From CAVQSS01 sp963746605 (GTDB lineage Bacteria; Desulfobacterota; RBG-13-43-22): a stretch of DNA of 64,000 nt. Each line of letters opens with the position of its first letter. Position 1 is the stretch's first letter. The position numbers were made by a program, and so were the translations under genes. Under the pieces are notes generated by a model. That model was not told the DNA's origin. It saw only the letters and a list, made by a program, of their open reading frames with translations, and did no database searches. The stretch lies in contig CAVVCH010000060.1 in the NCBI GenBank assembly GCA_963746605.1, forward strand, positions 47,498-111,497. Reading direction: 5' to 3'. This document shows positions 18,359-26,527 of the stretch, one piece after another.

Positions 18359-19498
18359 ATGACCGCTAGCGCTAAACTGGAAACGCACTATCAAGAAAGG
18401 GGCCGGCGCGCCCGGGAATGGCACGATTCCGGCCAAAAAGTTATCGGCTATTTTTGTTGCTTCGTGCCGGAGGAGATCATCACCGCCTTTGATATGTTGC
18501 CCTTCCGCATCCAGGGCCGCCCCGGCGACCCCATCGATCAGGCCGATGCCTTTATCGAGCCCATGGCCTGCCCCTTTGCCCGAAGCTGCTTCAACCTGGC
18601 CCTGAAAGGGGAATATGACTTTCTGGACGGGTTCGTGGTCCCTCATAGCTGCGATACGGTGGAACGCCTGTTCCATATCTGGCGCCACAACAAGCCGTCC
18701 CCTTTCAACCATCTCCTCAATGTGCCCCACATGCGCGGACCCAGCTCCGAGGCCTTCTACCGCCGGGAACTGGAATATTTTATCCACAGCCTGGAAGCAT
18801 GGTCCGGGCGGAAACTGGAACCGGAGCGGCTGCGGGAGGCCGTCCGATTGACCAACCGGCGACGGGCCGCCCTCCGGGAGTTGTATGAGCTGCGAAAATC
18901 CGATCCGCCCCTGGTGTCGGGCACCGAAGTCACCCGGATCCTGGTGGCCGGGATGGGGCTGCCGGCGGTGGAACACCTGGAGCTGGTCCGGGAGGCCATC
19001 GCCGAGATCCAGGCGCGCCCCCGTACCCCGGTCCCGAAACTCCCCCGTCTCTTCATCTGGGGCAGCGAGATAGACGACGCGGCCTTCATCCACCTGGTGG
19101 AGGAGAGCGGGGCCTCCGTGGTGATGGACGATCTCTGCACCGGCACCCGCTTCTTCTGGGACGACGTGCCGGAAACCGACGATCCCCTGGACGGCCTGGC
19201 CCGGCGGTATCTGCAGACCCGCTGCCCTCGCAGCTATGAGGCCCGGACCGGGACCCGGGAAGAGGACCTGGAAAACCGCTTCGGACACATCGGCCGGTTC
19301 GTCAGGGAATGGAAGGTCGACGGGGTCATCGGCTATATCGTGCGCTACTGCGATACCTGCGAACTGGAAGGGCCGGATCTGCGGGAATACCTGAACGGAA
19401 GGCAGCTTCCGGTGCTGATGATCGAGGACGATTACTCCACCTCCACCATCGGCCAGCTCCGCACCCGGGTCCAGGCCTTCCTGGAAATGCTGACTTGA
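18359..19498 (+). CDS. 2-hydroxyacyl-CoA dehydratase / benzoyl-CoA reductase BcrC-like subunit
   Basis: This is a 379-residue subunit of the HgdB/BcrBC fold. It has the conserved start IGYFCCFVPEEIITAFDMLP, with a Cys pair at 33-34, then EPMACPFARSCFN and VVPHSCDTVERLF. Near the C-terminus is IVRYCDTCELEGPDLREYL, followed by IEDDY. In class I benzoyl-CoA reductase the BcrB-BcrC pair binds the substrate and a 4Fe-4S cluster. The four-gene order here (C, B, then two ATPases) is that of the Thauera bcrCBAD operon, but the family also covers 2-hydroxyacyl-CoA dehydratases, so the substrate is open. AAGGGAGA precedes ATG 18359. Confidence 0.85.
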   Translation: MTASAKLETHYQERGRRAREWHDSGQKVIGYFCCFVPEEIITAFDMLPFRIQGRPGDPIDQADAFIEPMACPFARSCFNLALKGEYDFLDGFVVPHSCDTVERLFHIWRHNKPSPFNHLLNVPHMRGPSSEAFYRRELEYFIHSLEAWSGRKLEPERLREAVRLTNRRRAALRELYELRKSDPPLVSGTEVTRILVAGMGLPAVEHLELVREAIAEIQARPRTPVPKLPRLFIWGSEIDDAAFIHLVEESGASVVMDDLCTGTRFFWDDVPETDDPLDGLARRYLQTRCPRSYEARTGTREEDLENRFGHIGRFVREWKVDGVIGYIVRYCDTCELEGPDLREYLNGRQLPVLMIEDDYSTSTIGQLRTRVQAFLEMLT

Positions 19499-19504
19499 GA
19501 GGAT

Positions 19505-19645
19505 GACGGACTCCCCAGAAGTCCGTCAACAGCCCGAGCGCGATTAAGCGCCGGGCTGGGGTAGGGGTGGGTCCATTTGAATTCACTTCAAATGGCGGGG
19601 GAGGGGAAGCCCTCCCCCGCCGAGCAGAAAGTCGTTTTTTGACTT
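19505..19645 (+). repeat. Array of five consecutive hairpins between the two catalytic-subunit genes
   Basis: Within 141 bases there are five separate inverted repeats: GACGGACT/AGTCCGTC (19505-19527), AGCCCG/CGGGCT (19531-19557), CCATTTGAA/TTCAAATGG (19573-19595), GGCGGGGGAGGG/CCCTCCCCCGCC (19594-19621) and AAAGTC/GACTTT (19628-19645). The fourth is a 12-bp GC stem with a four-base loop. The last is flanked by T runs. The array may terminate, attenuate or protect part of the bcrC-like transcript. Confidence 0.7.
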
Positions 19646-19669
19646 TTTGCGAGGTCATCAGGATTGAAT

Positions 19670-20974
19670 ATGGAAGAAAAGGAACGGATAAAAACCACGG
19701 CGGTCAAGGGCACGGATACGGCCCGGCAGGTGCGGGGTCTGGTGAAGAGCATCTACCGAAACGCCCACGAGGCCAAGGCCGAGGGCAGGAAGGTGGCCTA
19801 TTTCATGGTGGCCTCCCAGTATGATGAAATCCTGCGGGCCATGGATATCGTGCCCCTGCCCACGGAAAACTATGCCGGGCTGTGCGCCGCCAAGCGCGAC
19901 ATGGACCGCTTTCTCCTTCAGGCGGAAGCGGACGGCTACTCCCAGGTGCTCTGCAGTTATGCCCGGATCGGCCTGGGCTTCGACAGCCTGCGAAAAGAGC
20001 TGGGCGGCCTGCCGGAAAACGCCCCCGACGGTGGAATGCCCGTGCCGGACATGATGCTGGGCAGCAGCGCCGTCTGCGACCCCCGCTTTAAGTGGTTCCA
20101 GGCGGCGGGGCGCTACCTGGACGTGCCCACCTACAACATCGACGTGGTCGGGCCGCCGGTCTATGCGGACCTGGACCGGGTGCGGGACTATTATATCCAA
20201 TACCAAAAAGAGCAATTTCAGGGCCTGATCAAGTTTCTCGAGCAGCAGACCGGTCAAAAGCTGGACCGGGAACGGCTCTGGGAGACCATCCGCCTGGGTG
20301 ACGAGGCCTGGCGGCTCTGGTATGAGATCGACCGGCTGCGTGTCGCCGTCCCCAGCCCCATGCCGACCCAGGACCACTTCAGCGTCATGGTGGCCGGCCA
20401 TTATTTCTCCGGCACCCAAGTGGCGGTTGATTTCTACCAGGGGCTTTACGATGAAGTGAAGGCCAAGGTGGAAAACAAAATCGGCGTGATCCCCGAGGAA
20501 AAATACCGCCTGCTCTACGGCGGCGGACTGCCCCCCTGGCACACCCTCTGGATCTTCAATTACTTCGAAAGTTTCGGTGCCGTGTTCGTGATTGAAAACG
20601 TCTACCGGGGCTATGATCCCGTGGAAGTGCCGGCCCGGATCAAAGACCCGGTGGAATACCTGGCCTGGCGGACTTTCCTGCGCTTCACCCAGCGCCACGA
20701 GCAGGCCCGGGCCCACAGCGGCCATCCGATCGTGGAAAAGCTGCTGGGAATGATCGACGACTACCGGATCGACGGGGTGGTCTTCCACGCCTGCCGTTCC
20801 TGCCGGGCCACCACGGTCGGCCAGGTGCACATGAAAAACCTCCTGGGCCGGTTCACGGACATCCCCATGATGCAGTTGGTCTCCGACATGGTCGACCTCC
20901 GGGATTACTCGGAAGCCCAATGGAAGGCCCAGATCGGCGCCTTCATCGAGGCCTTGGCGGCCCGAGCGGTATAA
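19670..20974 (+). CDS. 2-hydroxyacyl-CoA dehydratase / benzoyl-CoA reductase BcrB-like subunit
   Basis: This is a 434-residue paralogue of the preceding subunit. It has VAYFMVASQYDEILRAMDIV, where the usual N-terminal Cys of the family is absent, then GLCAAKRDMD and QVLCSYARIGLG. The C-terminal motif GVVFHACRSCRATTVGQVHM is followed by QLVSDMVDLRDYSE. With the BcrC-like protein it should form the catalytic heterodimer. ATG 19670 (MEEKERIK) is taken as the start; a TTG lies six bases upstream and neither has a strong ribosome site. The hairpin array immediately upstream separates it from the first gene. Confidence 0.85.
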   Translation: MEEKERIKTTAVKGTDTARQVRGLVKSIYRNAHEAKAEGRKVAYFMVASQYDEILRAMDIVPLPTENYAGLCAAKRDMDRFLLQAEADGYSQVLCSYARIGLGFDSLRKELGGLPENAPDGGMPVPDMMLGSSAVCDPRFKWFQAAGRYLDVPTYNIDVVGPPVYADLDRVRDYYIQYQKEQFQGLIKFLEQQTGQKLDRERLWETIRLGDEAWRLWYEIDRLRVAVPSPMPTQDHFSVMVAGHYFSGTQVAVDFYQGLYDEVKAKVENKIGVIPEEKYRLLYGGGLPPWHTLWIFNYFESFGAVFVIENVYRGYDPVEVPARIKDPVEYLAWRTFLRFTQRHEQARAHSGHPIVEKLLGMIDDYRIDGVVFHACRSCRATTVGQVHMKNLLGRFTDIPMMQLVSDMVDLRDYSEAQWKAQIGAFIEALAARAV

Positions 20975-20990
20975 CCTGAAGGAGGCTATT

Positions 20991-21160
20991 AGAGAGGCGC
21001 AGAGATCGCAGAGTTTTCGATAGTTTCTTTGAGCGGGAGATACCCAAGAAATCCGAAATTCTGAAACACGACAATCCGAAACAAGCAGCGAGAGGTTTCA
21101 GAAATCGGCATCTCGATTTCTGAAAAAAATAGTCTCTGCGTTTCTGCGACTCTGCGGTGA
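20991..21160. repeat. Inverted GCAGAG-type intergenic repeat with an inner hairpin
   Basis: AGAGGCGCAGAGATCGCAGA (from 20993) is an imperfect inverted match to CTCTGCGTTTCTGCGACTCT (from 21134). Inside it, TTTCAGAAATCG (21096-21107) and CGATTTCTGAAA (21114-21125) form a perfect 12-bp stem. Short CGAAATTC-like motifs flank it and recur at 22920-23230. It lies inside the BCR-like operon, between the BcrB-like gene and the first ATPase. Confidence 0.6.
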
Positions 21161-21229
21161 ACATGATGAATTTGTTTCGGATTTCGAAATTCGGATTTCG
21201 AATTTGAACCCAATGGTAAAGGATAGACC

Positions 21230-22061
21230 ATGCCTTTTGCCGGCATCGACATCGGCTCCACCATGACCAAGGCGGTCATCACCGACGAGGAGAGGAAAGG
21301 TTCTGGGATCGGTCATCGGCCCCACCGGCGCCGAGCACCGCCATCAGGCCCTCCAGGTCCTGGCCGCGATCCTGGAACAAACGGGCCTGGTCCTGGAGGC
21401 GCTGGACTTTATCGTGGCCACCGGCTACGGGCGGATCAATGTCCCCTTTGCCGACAAGCAGATTACGGAGATCACCTGCCACGCCCGGGGCATCCGGGCC
21501 CTCTTCCCCTCGGTCCGGACCGTCATCGATATCGGCGGGCAGGACTCCAAGGGCATCAAGCTGGACGCCGGCGGCAAGGTCGTCAACTTTGTCATGAACG
21601 ACAAGTGCGCCGCCGGGACCGGCCGTTTCCTGGAAGTGATCGCCGACACCCTGGGGATCACTCTGGCCGAGATGGGCGGCCTTTCGTTGACGGCCAAGGA
21701 AGCCGTCCCGATCTCCAATACCTGCACCGTCTTTGCCGAGCACGAGGTTACCTCCCGGCTGGCCGAGGGGGTGGGCATCCCGGAGATCGTCGCGGGCCTG
21801 CACGCGGCCATTGCCGGACGGGTGGTAAACCTGGTCCGCACCCTGGGAATCGAAAAGGACGTGGCGGTCACCGGCGGCGGGGCCAAGAATATCGGGTTGG
21901 TCCGGGCCGTGGAAGATCGGATAGGATTCCCGGTGTTGGTGCCCGAGGAACCCCTACTCACCGGCGCGCTGGGGGCGGCTCTGTTGGGTATGGATTTCAC
22001 CGCCCGCGGGGTGGTCCCGAACCGGGTCCGAAAACTGGAGGGGGTGACCTTTTTCCAATGA
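21230..22061 (+). CDS. BcrA/BcrD/HgdC-type activator ATPase, first copy (one frameshift)
   Basis: The N-terminal frame gives the ASKHA phosphate loop FAGIDIGSTMTKAVITDE. A single-base change near 21290-21302 shifts to VLGSVIGPTGAEHRHQAL. It continues through ATGYGRINVPFADKQITEI, VIDIGGQDSKGIKLD, NDKCAAGTGRFLEVIAD and AVTGGGAKNIGLVRAVEDRI. The Cys in KCAAGTG ligates the bridging 4Fe-4S cluster of the dimer. In BCR-type enzymes this ATPase pair drives low-potential electron transfer to the catalytic subunits with ATP hydrolysis. Its stop overlaps the next ATG (ATGA, 22058). The open frame that runs on from 21230 past 22061 is an artefact of the frameshift. Confidence 0.85.
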
Positions 22062-22846
22062 GCGAAGCGCCCGCCTGTTTTGCCGGGGTGGATATCGGTT
22101 CGGCCTTTATCAAGGCCGTTCTGGTCAGCCGTCAAGAAATCCTGGCTTTTGAAATGCGCCCCTCCGGGGGACGCTACCAGGAAACGGCCGGCGGCGTATT
22201 GGAGACGGCGCTGGCCCGGGCCGGCCTGAGCCGGGAGCGGCTCGCCGGCATCGTGGTCACCGGCGTCGGGGCGGAAAGCGCCCCCTTCCCGGCCCGGTCG
22301 GTGTCCGACATTTCCTGCCAGGCCCGGGGCTGCCGCTTCCACTTCCCTGCCGCCCGCACCGTGATCGACATCGGCGGACAGTTCACCAAGGCCGTCAAGT
22401 TGACCCCCGAGGGTCGGGTGGCCGACTTCCTGATCAGTGAAAAATGCGCCGCCGGGTCCGGGCGTTTCCTGCAGATCATGGCCCGCATCTTGCGGATCGA
22501 ATGGGAGGCGATCGGTCCGCTTTCGCTGAAATCAAAAACACCGGTGGAGTTTTCCACCAACTGCGCCGTCTTTGCCGAATCGGAGACCGTCTCCCGGCTG
22601 GCCGAAGGCGCTCGCCCGGAAGACCTGCTGGCCGGCGTGCATCGCGCCATGGCCTCCAAGGCGTCCCTGCTGGCCAAACGGGTGAAAATGGAGCCGGAGG
22701 TGGTCCTCACCGGCGGCGGGGCCGAGGACGCCGGCCTGGTCAAGGCCGTCAGTGAGGCCCTGGGGCTGGAGGTGCGGGTCCCGGAAAACCCCCGGCTCAC
22801 CGCCGCCCTCGGCGCCGCCTGCCTGGCCGAGGAAAACCAACCCTGA
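22058..22846 (+). CDS. BcrA/BcrD/HgdC-type activator ATPase, second copy
   Basis: This 262-residue ASKHA ATPase is translationally coupled to the first. It has FAGVDIGSAFIKAVLVSRQE, VIDIGGQFTKAVKLTPEG, SEKCAAGSGRFLQIMARI and VLTGGGAEDAGLVKAVSEAL. The motif GGQDSK of the first copy is GGQFTK here, as expected for unequal partners of a heterodimer like BcrA-BcrD rather than the homodimeric HgdC. A heterodimeric pair is what separates benzoyl-CoA-reductase-type systems from most 2-hydroxyacyl-CoA dehydratases, so it supports a reductase role. It is the last gene of the operon. Confidence 0.85.
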   Translation: MSEAPACFAGVDIGSAFIKAVLVSRQEILAFEMRPSGGRYQETAGGVLETALARAGLSRERLAGIVVTGVGAESAPFPARSVSDISCQARGCRFHFPAARTVIDIGGQFTKAVKLTPEGRVADFLISEKCAAGSGRFLQIMARILRIEWEAIGPLSLKSKTPVEFSTNCAVFAESETVSRLAEGARPEDLLAGVHRAMASKASLLAKRVKMEPEVVLTGGGAEDAGLVKAVSEALGLEVRVPENPRLTAALGAACLAEENQP

Positions 22847-22921
22847 ACTTCCCGAATCAGTTGCTTACGTATTCTATATCTGAGGATTTATCTTTGCCGT
22901 CTAAACGAGAAACTATAAATC

Positions 22922-23221
22922 CGAAATTTGAAGCACGAAATCGACTCGACTGAGCTCGTCGCAGGCCGAAACAAGCACGAAGGTCCAAAATCCAAATGAT
23001 CAAAACAAAAATATGAGGGGACCCGGTCGGCCGGGCTGGACCGGTAATTCTCACCCGATAATTCTTGCCAAGCTAAAAATACTTTAGTACCATAAACCTC
23101 GGACTTCGGCATCGACGTGATCCTTACAATTCGAAATTTGAAGCACGGAATCGACTCGGCTGAGCTCGTCGCAGGCCGAAACAAGCACGAAAGTCCAAAA
23201 TCCAAATGATCAAAACAAAAA
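22922..23221. repeat. Two 90-base direct repeats in the gap after the BCR-like operon
   Basis: Bases 22922-23011 and 23132-23221 are nearly identical (about three differences). Each starts CGAAATTTGAAGCACG and ends CCAAATGATCAAAACAAAAA. They flank 120 unrelated bases. The gap 22847-23272 holds no gene. Similar AAATTCGAAATTC motifs occur at 21045-21205, so this is a repeat family of this genome rather than a CRISPR. Confidence 0.8.
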
Positions 23222-23272
23222 CGTTTCGAATTTGAACCAAAAATTTAAATGTTTCTGGTTAGGATTTTGGTG

Positions 23273-24505
23273 ATGAAACGGTTCAGCGGGTTTCTGGCGA
23301 TACTCCTCATGCTCTCCTGCTTTTCCTCTTCGGGTTGTGATTGGATGGGGCCGGGAAGCGCCCCGACCGAAGCCGTCCCCGGCATCAGCGACCAAACCCT
23401 GCTCATCGGGTCTTCCATGGCCCTGGGTGGCCACGCCAGCTACCTGGGCAAGCAAACCCTGCACGGCGCCCTTTCCTTTATCAACCAAGTCAACACCGAG
23501 GGAGGCATCCACGGCCGGAAAATCAAGTTGATCGCCTATGACGACGGCTACGACCCGCAGGTCTGCGTCGCCAACACCCAGCGGTTGATCATCCATGACA
23601 AGGTCTTTGCCCTTTTTTGCTATGTAGGGACACCCACCACGGTAAAGATTTTGCCCATCCTGGAACAGGCGAAGATTCCCCTGGTAGGGGTCTTCTCGGG
23701 GGCCAATGCCTTGCGGGAACCGCTTAACCGGTACATCCTAAATATCCGCGCCTCGTATTACCAGGAAACGAAGAACGCCGTGAAACACCTGGTCGAGGAT
23801 CTGGGCCTGAAAAAAGTAGCGGTTTTTTATCAGTACGACGCTTACGGGTTCGATGGTTTGAAAGGGACGGAACTGGCCCTCAAGGACTTCGGTTTGACGC
23901 CCGTAGCCCGCGGGACCTATACCCGGGGGACCCTGAATGTCGAAGACGGGCTGGGTAAGATCAAAAATTCCGACGCGGAAGCCGTGGTCATGATCGGGAC
24001 CTACGAACCCTGCGCCAAGTTCATCCGGCTGGCCAAATCCCAGGGCTACCAGCCTATTTTTTATAATGTGTCCTTTGTGGGAGCCGATGAATTGGCCCGC
24101 CGCCTGGGTGAAGAAGGGGAAGGTGTGATCGTCAGTCAGGTCGTCCCTTCGCCGGAACCGCCTCAAAACCAGGCGCCGTTAAAAGGGGTCAAAGACTATG
24201 CGGAACTCCACAAAAAGTTTTTCCCCGAGGACAGCCCGAATGTGATCGGCCTGGAGGGGTATATCAATGCCCGGGTTTTGGTGGAAGGCTTACTCCGGGC
24301 GGGGAAGAATCTCGATCGGGAAAAATTTATTGACGCGCTGGAAACCGTCCGGAATTTCTCCGTGGGCATAGACCAGGAAATCAATTTCAGCCCGCAGGAT
24401 CATCAAGGTCTGGAGGCGGTTTACTTTTCCCGGATCCACCGGTTTCGATTCGTCCCCCTTTCGGACTGGAAGGAAATAGGGCGGGTTCGGGGTGGTCGTC
24501 CTTAG
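23273..24505 (+). CDS. Branched-chain-amino-acid-type substrate-binding lipoprotein (Peripla_BP_6)
   Basis: From ATG 23273 the protein has 410 residues. It begins with a lipoprotein signal (FLAILLMLSCFSSSGCD, lipobox Cys near residue 22) and has the two-lobe LivK-like fold: ISDQTLLIGSSMALGGHASY, HGALSFINQVNTEGGIHGRK, LVGVFSGANALREPLNRYI and QYDAYGFDGLKGTELALKDF. No permease or ATPase genes are nearby; instead a sensor kinase follows. A role as periplasmic ligand receptor for that kinase is therefore plausible. An in-frame ATG at 23249 is less likely because it would put eight residues before the signal peptide. Confidence 0.87.
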   Translation: MKRFSGFLAILLMLSCFSSSGCDWMGPGSAPTEAVPGISDQTLLIGSSMALGGHASYLGKQTLHGALSFINQVNTEGGIHGRKIKLIAYDDGYDPQVCVANTQRLIIHDKVFALFCYVGTPTTVKILPILEQAKIPLVGVFSGANALREPLNRYILNIRASYYQETKNAVKHLVEDLGLKKVAVFYQYDAYGFDGLKGTELALKDFGLTPVARGTYTRGTLNVEDGLGKIKNSDAEAVVMIGTYEPCAKFIRLAKSQGYQPIFYNVSFVGADELARRLGEEGEGVIVSQVVPSPEPPQNQAPLKGVKDYAELHKKFFPEDSPNVIGLEGYINARVLVEGLLRAGKNLDREKFIDALETVRNFSVGIDQEINFSPQDHQGLEAVYFSRIHRFRFVPLSDWKEIGRVRGGRP

Positions 24506-24538
24506 CCGACGTTTAACTCTAATGCGGTTGTTCGCCTT

Positions 24539-24583
24539 TTTGGGTGGGCGGCCAGACTAAATAAGGGGAAGTACCCACCCAAA
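24539..24583 (+). terminator. Hairpin between the binding-protein gene and the kinase gene
   Basis: TTTGGGTGGG (24539-24548) and CCCACCCAAA (24574-24583) are perfect inverted 10-mers around a 25-base loop. There is no T run after the right arm on the plus strand, though T's precede the left arm. It may act as a partial terminator or attenuator, giving more binding protein than downstream signalling proteins. Confidence 0.45.
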
Positions 24584-24642
24584 TGGGCTAAGCGTCTACA
24601 ATGTAACGGCCATCCCCTCCAACGACGGGCAAAGGACTCTCT

Positions 24643-26505
24643 TTGGAACGTTTCAGATCCCTCAGTTTTAAGAACAAGATACTCTTCTTGACCATCGCGG
24701 TCATTTTGCTGCTGAGTTTCAGCATCCTGGTGGCCACCCGTTTTATCCTGATCCCGGCGCTCACCGATGAATTAAAGCGGCGGGGAATCGCGATCGCCCA
24801 GAGCCTGGCCGACTTGGGCAAGAGCTATATCCTCCATGAGGACACCACCAACCTGACCGGGTTGGTCTTTGACACGGCGCTCCTGGGCGAGCGGCGGCAG
24901 TTGGTGGCCTATATTTTCATTTCGGATACCGCCAGCAAGGTGCTGGCCCACAGCTTCATCACCGATTTCCCCCCACAACTGAACGGGATCAATCCGGTTA
25001 AACCCAATCAGAGCCACGCCATCAGGCAAGTGGATATCCAGGGCTACACGTCGTATGATATCGCCGTCCCGATTATGGAGGGCATTTATCAAATCGGCAC
25101 GGCCCATGTGGGTTTGAACAAGAAGCACATCGATCACCTGGTCGATCAGCTTCGGAATGCCTATCTGGGGATCACCTTCGCCATTATTCTGTTGTTTTTC
25201 CTGATCAGTCACTGGCTGTCCCGCTACATCACCCGGCCTATTTCCCAGTTGATCCAGGTCTCAGACGATATCAGCCGCGGCAATTTCGATATCGAGCCGG
25301 CCCTGGCCAAGGTGGTTTATAAAGAGGGGGGCCGTGATGAAATCGTTCAATTGGCCAGCTCCATCAACCACATGGCCGAAAACCTCCAGGTCTCGCAGAA
25401 ACAGTTGCGGGAATCCGAGGGGAAATACCGGTCCCTGTTCGACAGCGGACCCAATCCGATTTTTGTCCTGGATGCCGAAACCCAGGAGATCCTGGACGCC
25501 AACCCCAGCGCGGTGGATACCTACGGGTATACCAAGGAAGAATTAAAACAACGTACGTTTACCGAATTGGGCGGGCTGGACAGCGGGGATACTTCGTCCT
25601 CGGTGCTCAATAATCAGTGCTCCGGGACCGATCATATCGTCATCTCCAACGTGAAGCATTTTAAAAAAGGGAACCGGGCCTTCCACGTGAACATCCACGG
25701 CTGTTCCACGAAATATAAAGAACGCGACGCCCTGATCGTGGCCACGACGGATATTACCGAAATCGTCGAGAAAGAGGCCCAGCTGATCCAGGCCAGCAAG
25801 CTGACCACGTTAGGGCAGATGTCGGCCGGCATCGCTCACGAACTCAATCAACCCCTGAATGCCATTAAGGTGGGCAACGAGTTCTTAAAGATGATGACCC
25901 AGGAGGGTCGAGCGATTCCCCAGGAGGACCTGCTTCAGGTGGTCAACGAGGTCAGCAACCAGGTGGACCGGGCCGCCGAGATCATCAATCATCTGCGGGA
26001 CTTCAGCCGCAAGGCCGATCAGGTCAAGGAAAAGGTGGACGTCAACCGGTCCATCAAAACGGTCAACAGCCTGTTAAGCCAGCAACTCCATCTGGAAAAC
26101 ATCGGTCTGGACCTGGAGCTCGACAACCAGACCCCGGTGATCAGAGCCCAGGCCAACCGGTTCGAGCAGGTTCTTTTCAATTTGGTGACCAACGCCCGGG
26201 ACGCCATCAGTCAAAAGAAGGAAGCGGGAGACGATCGATCCCGCGGAAACATCCGCATCCGTACCAGCCAGGAAAAGGACCGGGTGATCATCGAGGTTTC
26301 CGATGCCGGGATCGGGATGCCGTCCGCCGTGAGAGAACAGATCTTCGAGCCCTTTTTTACGACCAAGGAAACCGGGAAAGGTACCGGCCTGGGGTTGTCT
26401 ATTGTCTATGGGATCGTCAAGGATTACAATGGCGAGATCGAAGTCGTCAGCCAGGAAGGGGCGGGCACCACCTTCCGATTGTCTTTTCCCGCGATAACCA
26501 CCTGA
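24643..26505 (+). CDS. Sensor histidine kinase (Cache-type sensor, HAMP, PAS, HisKA, HATPase)
   Basis: This 620-residue inner-membrane kinase starts at TTG 24643. It has TM1 (about 12-33), a periplasmic Cache-like domain (about 35-170), TM2 (about 175-195), HAMP (SRYITRPISQLIQVSDDISR) and PAS (about 265-385). The HisKA box is QMSAGIAHELNQPLNAIKVG with the phosphorylated His. The ATPase has the N box FNLVTNARDAI and the G boxes DAGIGMP and GKGTGLGLSIVYG. It is NtrB/DctB-like in its catalytic part. The neighbouring binding lipoprotein may present the ligand and the REC-STAS gene 22 bases downstream encodes the likely partner. Confidence 0.93.
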   Translation: MERFRSLSFKNKILFLTIAVILLLSFSILVATRFILIPALTDELKRRGIAIAQSLADLGKSYILHEDTTNLTGLVFDTALLGERRQLVAYIFISDTASKVLAHSFITDFPPQLNGINPVKPNQSHAIRQVDIQGYTSYDIAVPIMEGIYQIGTAHVGLNKKHIDHLVDQLRNAYLGITFAIILLFFLISHWLSRYITRPISQLIQVSDDISRGNFDIEPALAKVVYKEGGRDEIVQLASSINHMAENLQVSQKQLRESEGKYRSLFDSGPNPIFVLDAETQEILDANPSAVDTYGYTKEELKQRTFTELGGLDSGDTSSSVLNNQCSGTDHIVISNVKHFKKGNRAFHVNIHGCSTKYKERDALIVATTDITEIVEKEAQLIQASKLTTLGQMSAGIAHELNQPLNAIKVGNEFLKMMTQEGRAIPQEDLLQVVNEVSNQVDRAAEIINHLRDFSRKADQVKEKVDVNRSIKTVNSLLSQQLHLENIGLDLELDNQTPVIRAQANRFEQVLFNLVTNARDAISQKKEAGDDRSRGNIRIRTSQEKDRVIIEVSDAGIGMPSAVREQIFEPFFTTKETGKGTGLGLSIVYGIVKDYNGEIEVVSQEGAGTTFRLSFPAITT

Positions 26506-26527
26506 CCCGAAAAACGAGGATTCCGCC

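Noticed and set aside
19658..20920. A 420-codon minus-strand frame
   Set aside because: Its His/Val/Gly-rich translation is the complement of the BcrB-like gene, which has all family motifs.
21230..22846. One 538-residue double-activator fusion protein
   Set aside because: The long frame from 21230 arises because a frameshift near 21295 puts the first ATPase start in the same frame as the second ATPase. Between them the translation is Gly/Arg/Pro nonsense while another frame carries the real ATPase motifs.
22922..23221. Possible CRISPR array
   Set aside because: There are only two copies, each 90 bases, 120 bases apart and imperfect, with no cas genes.
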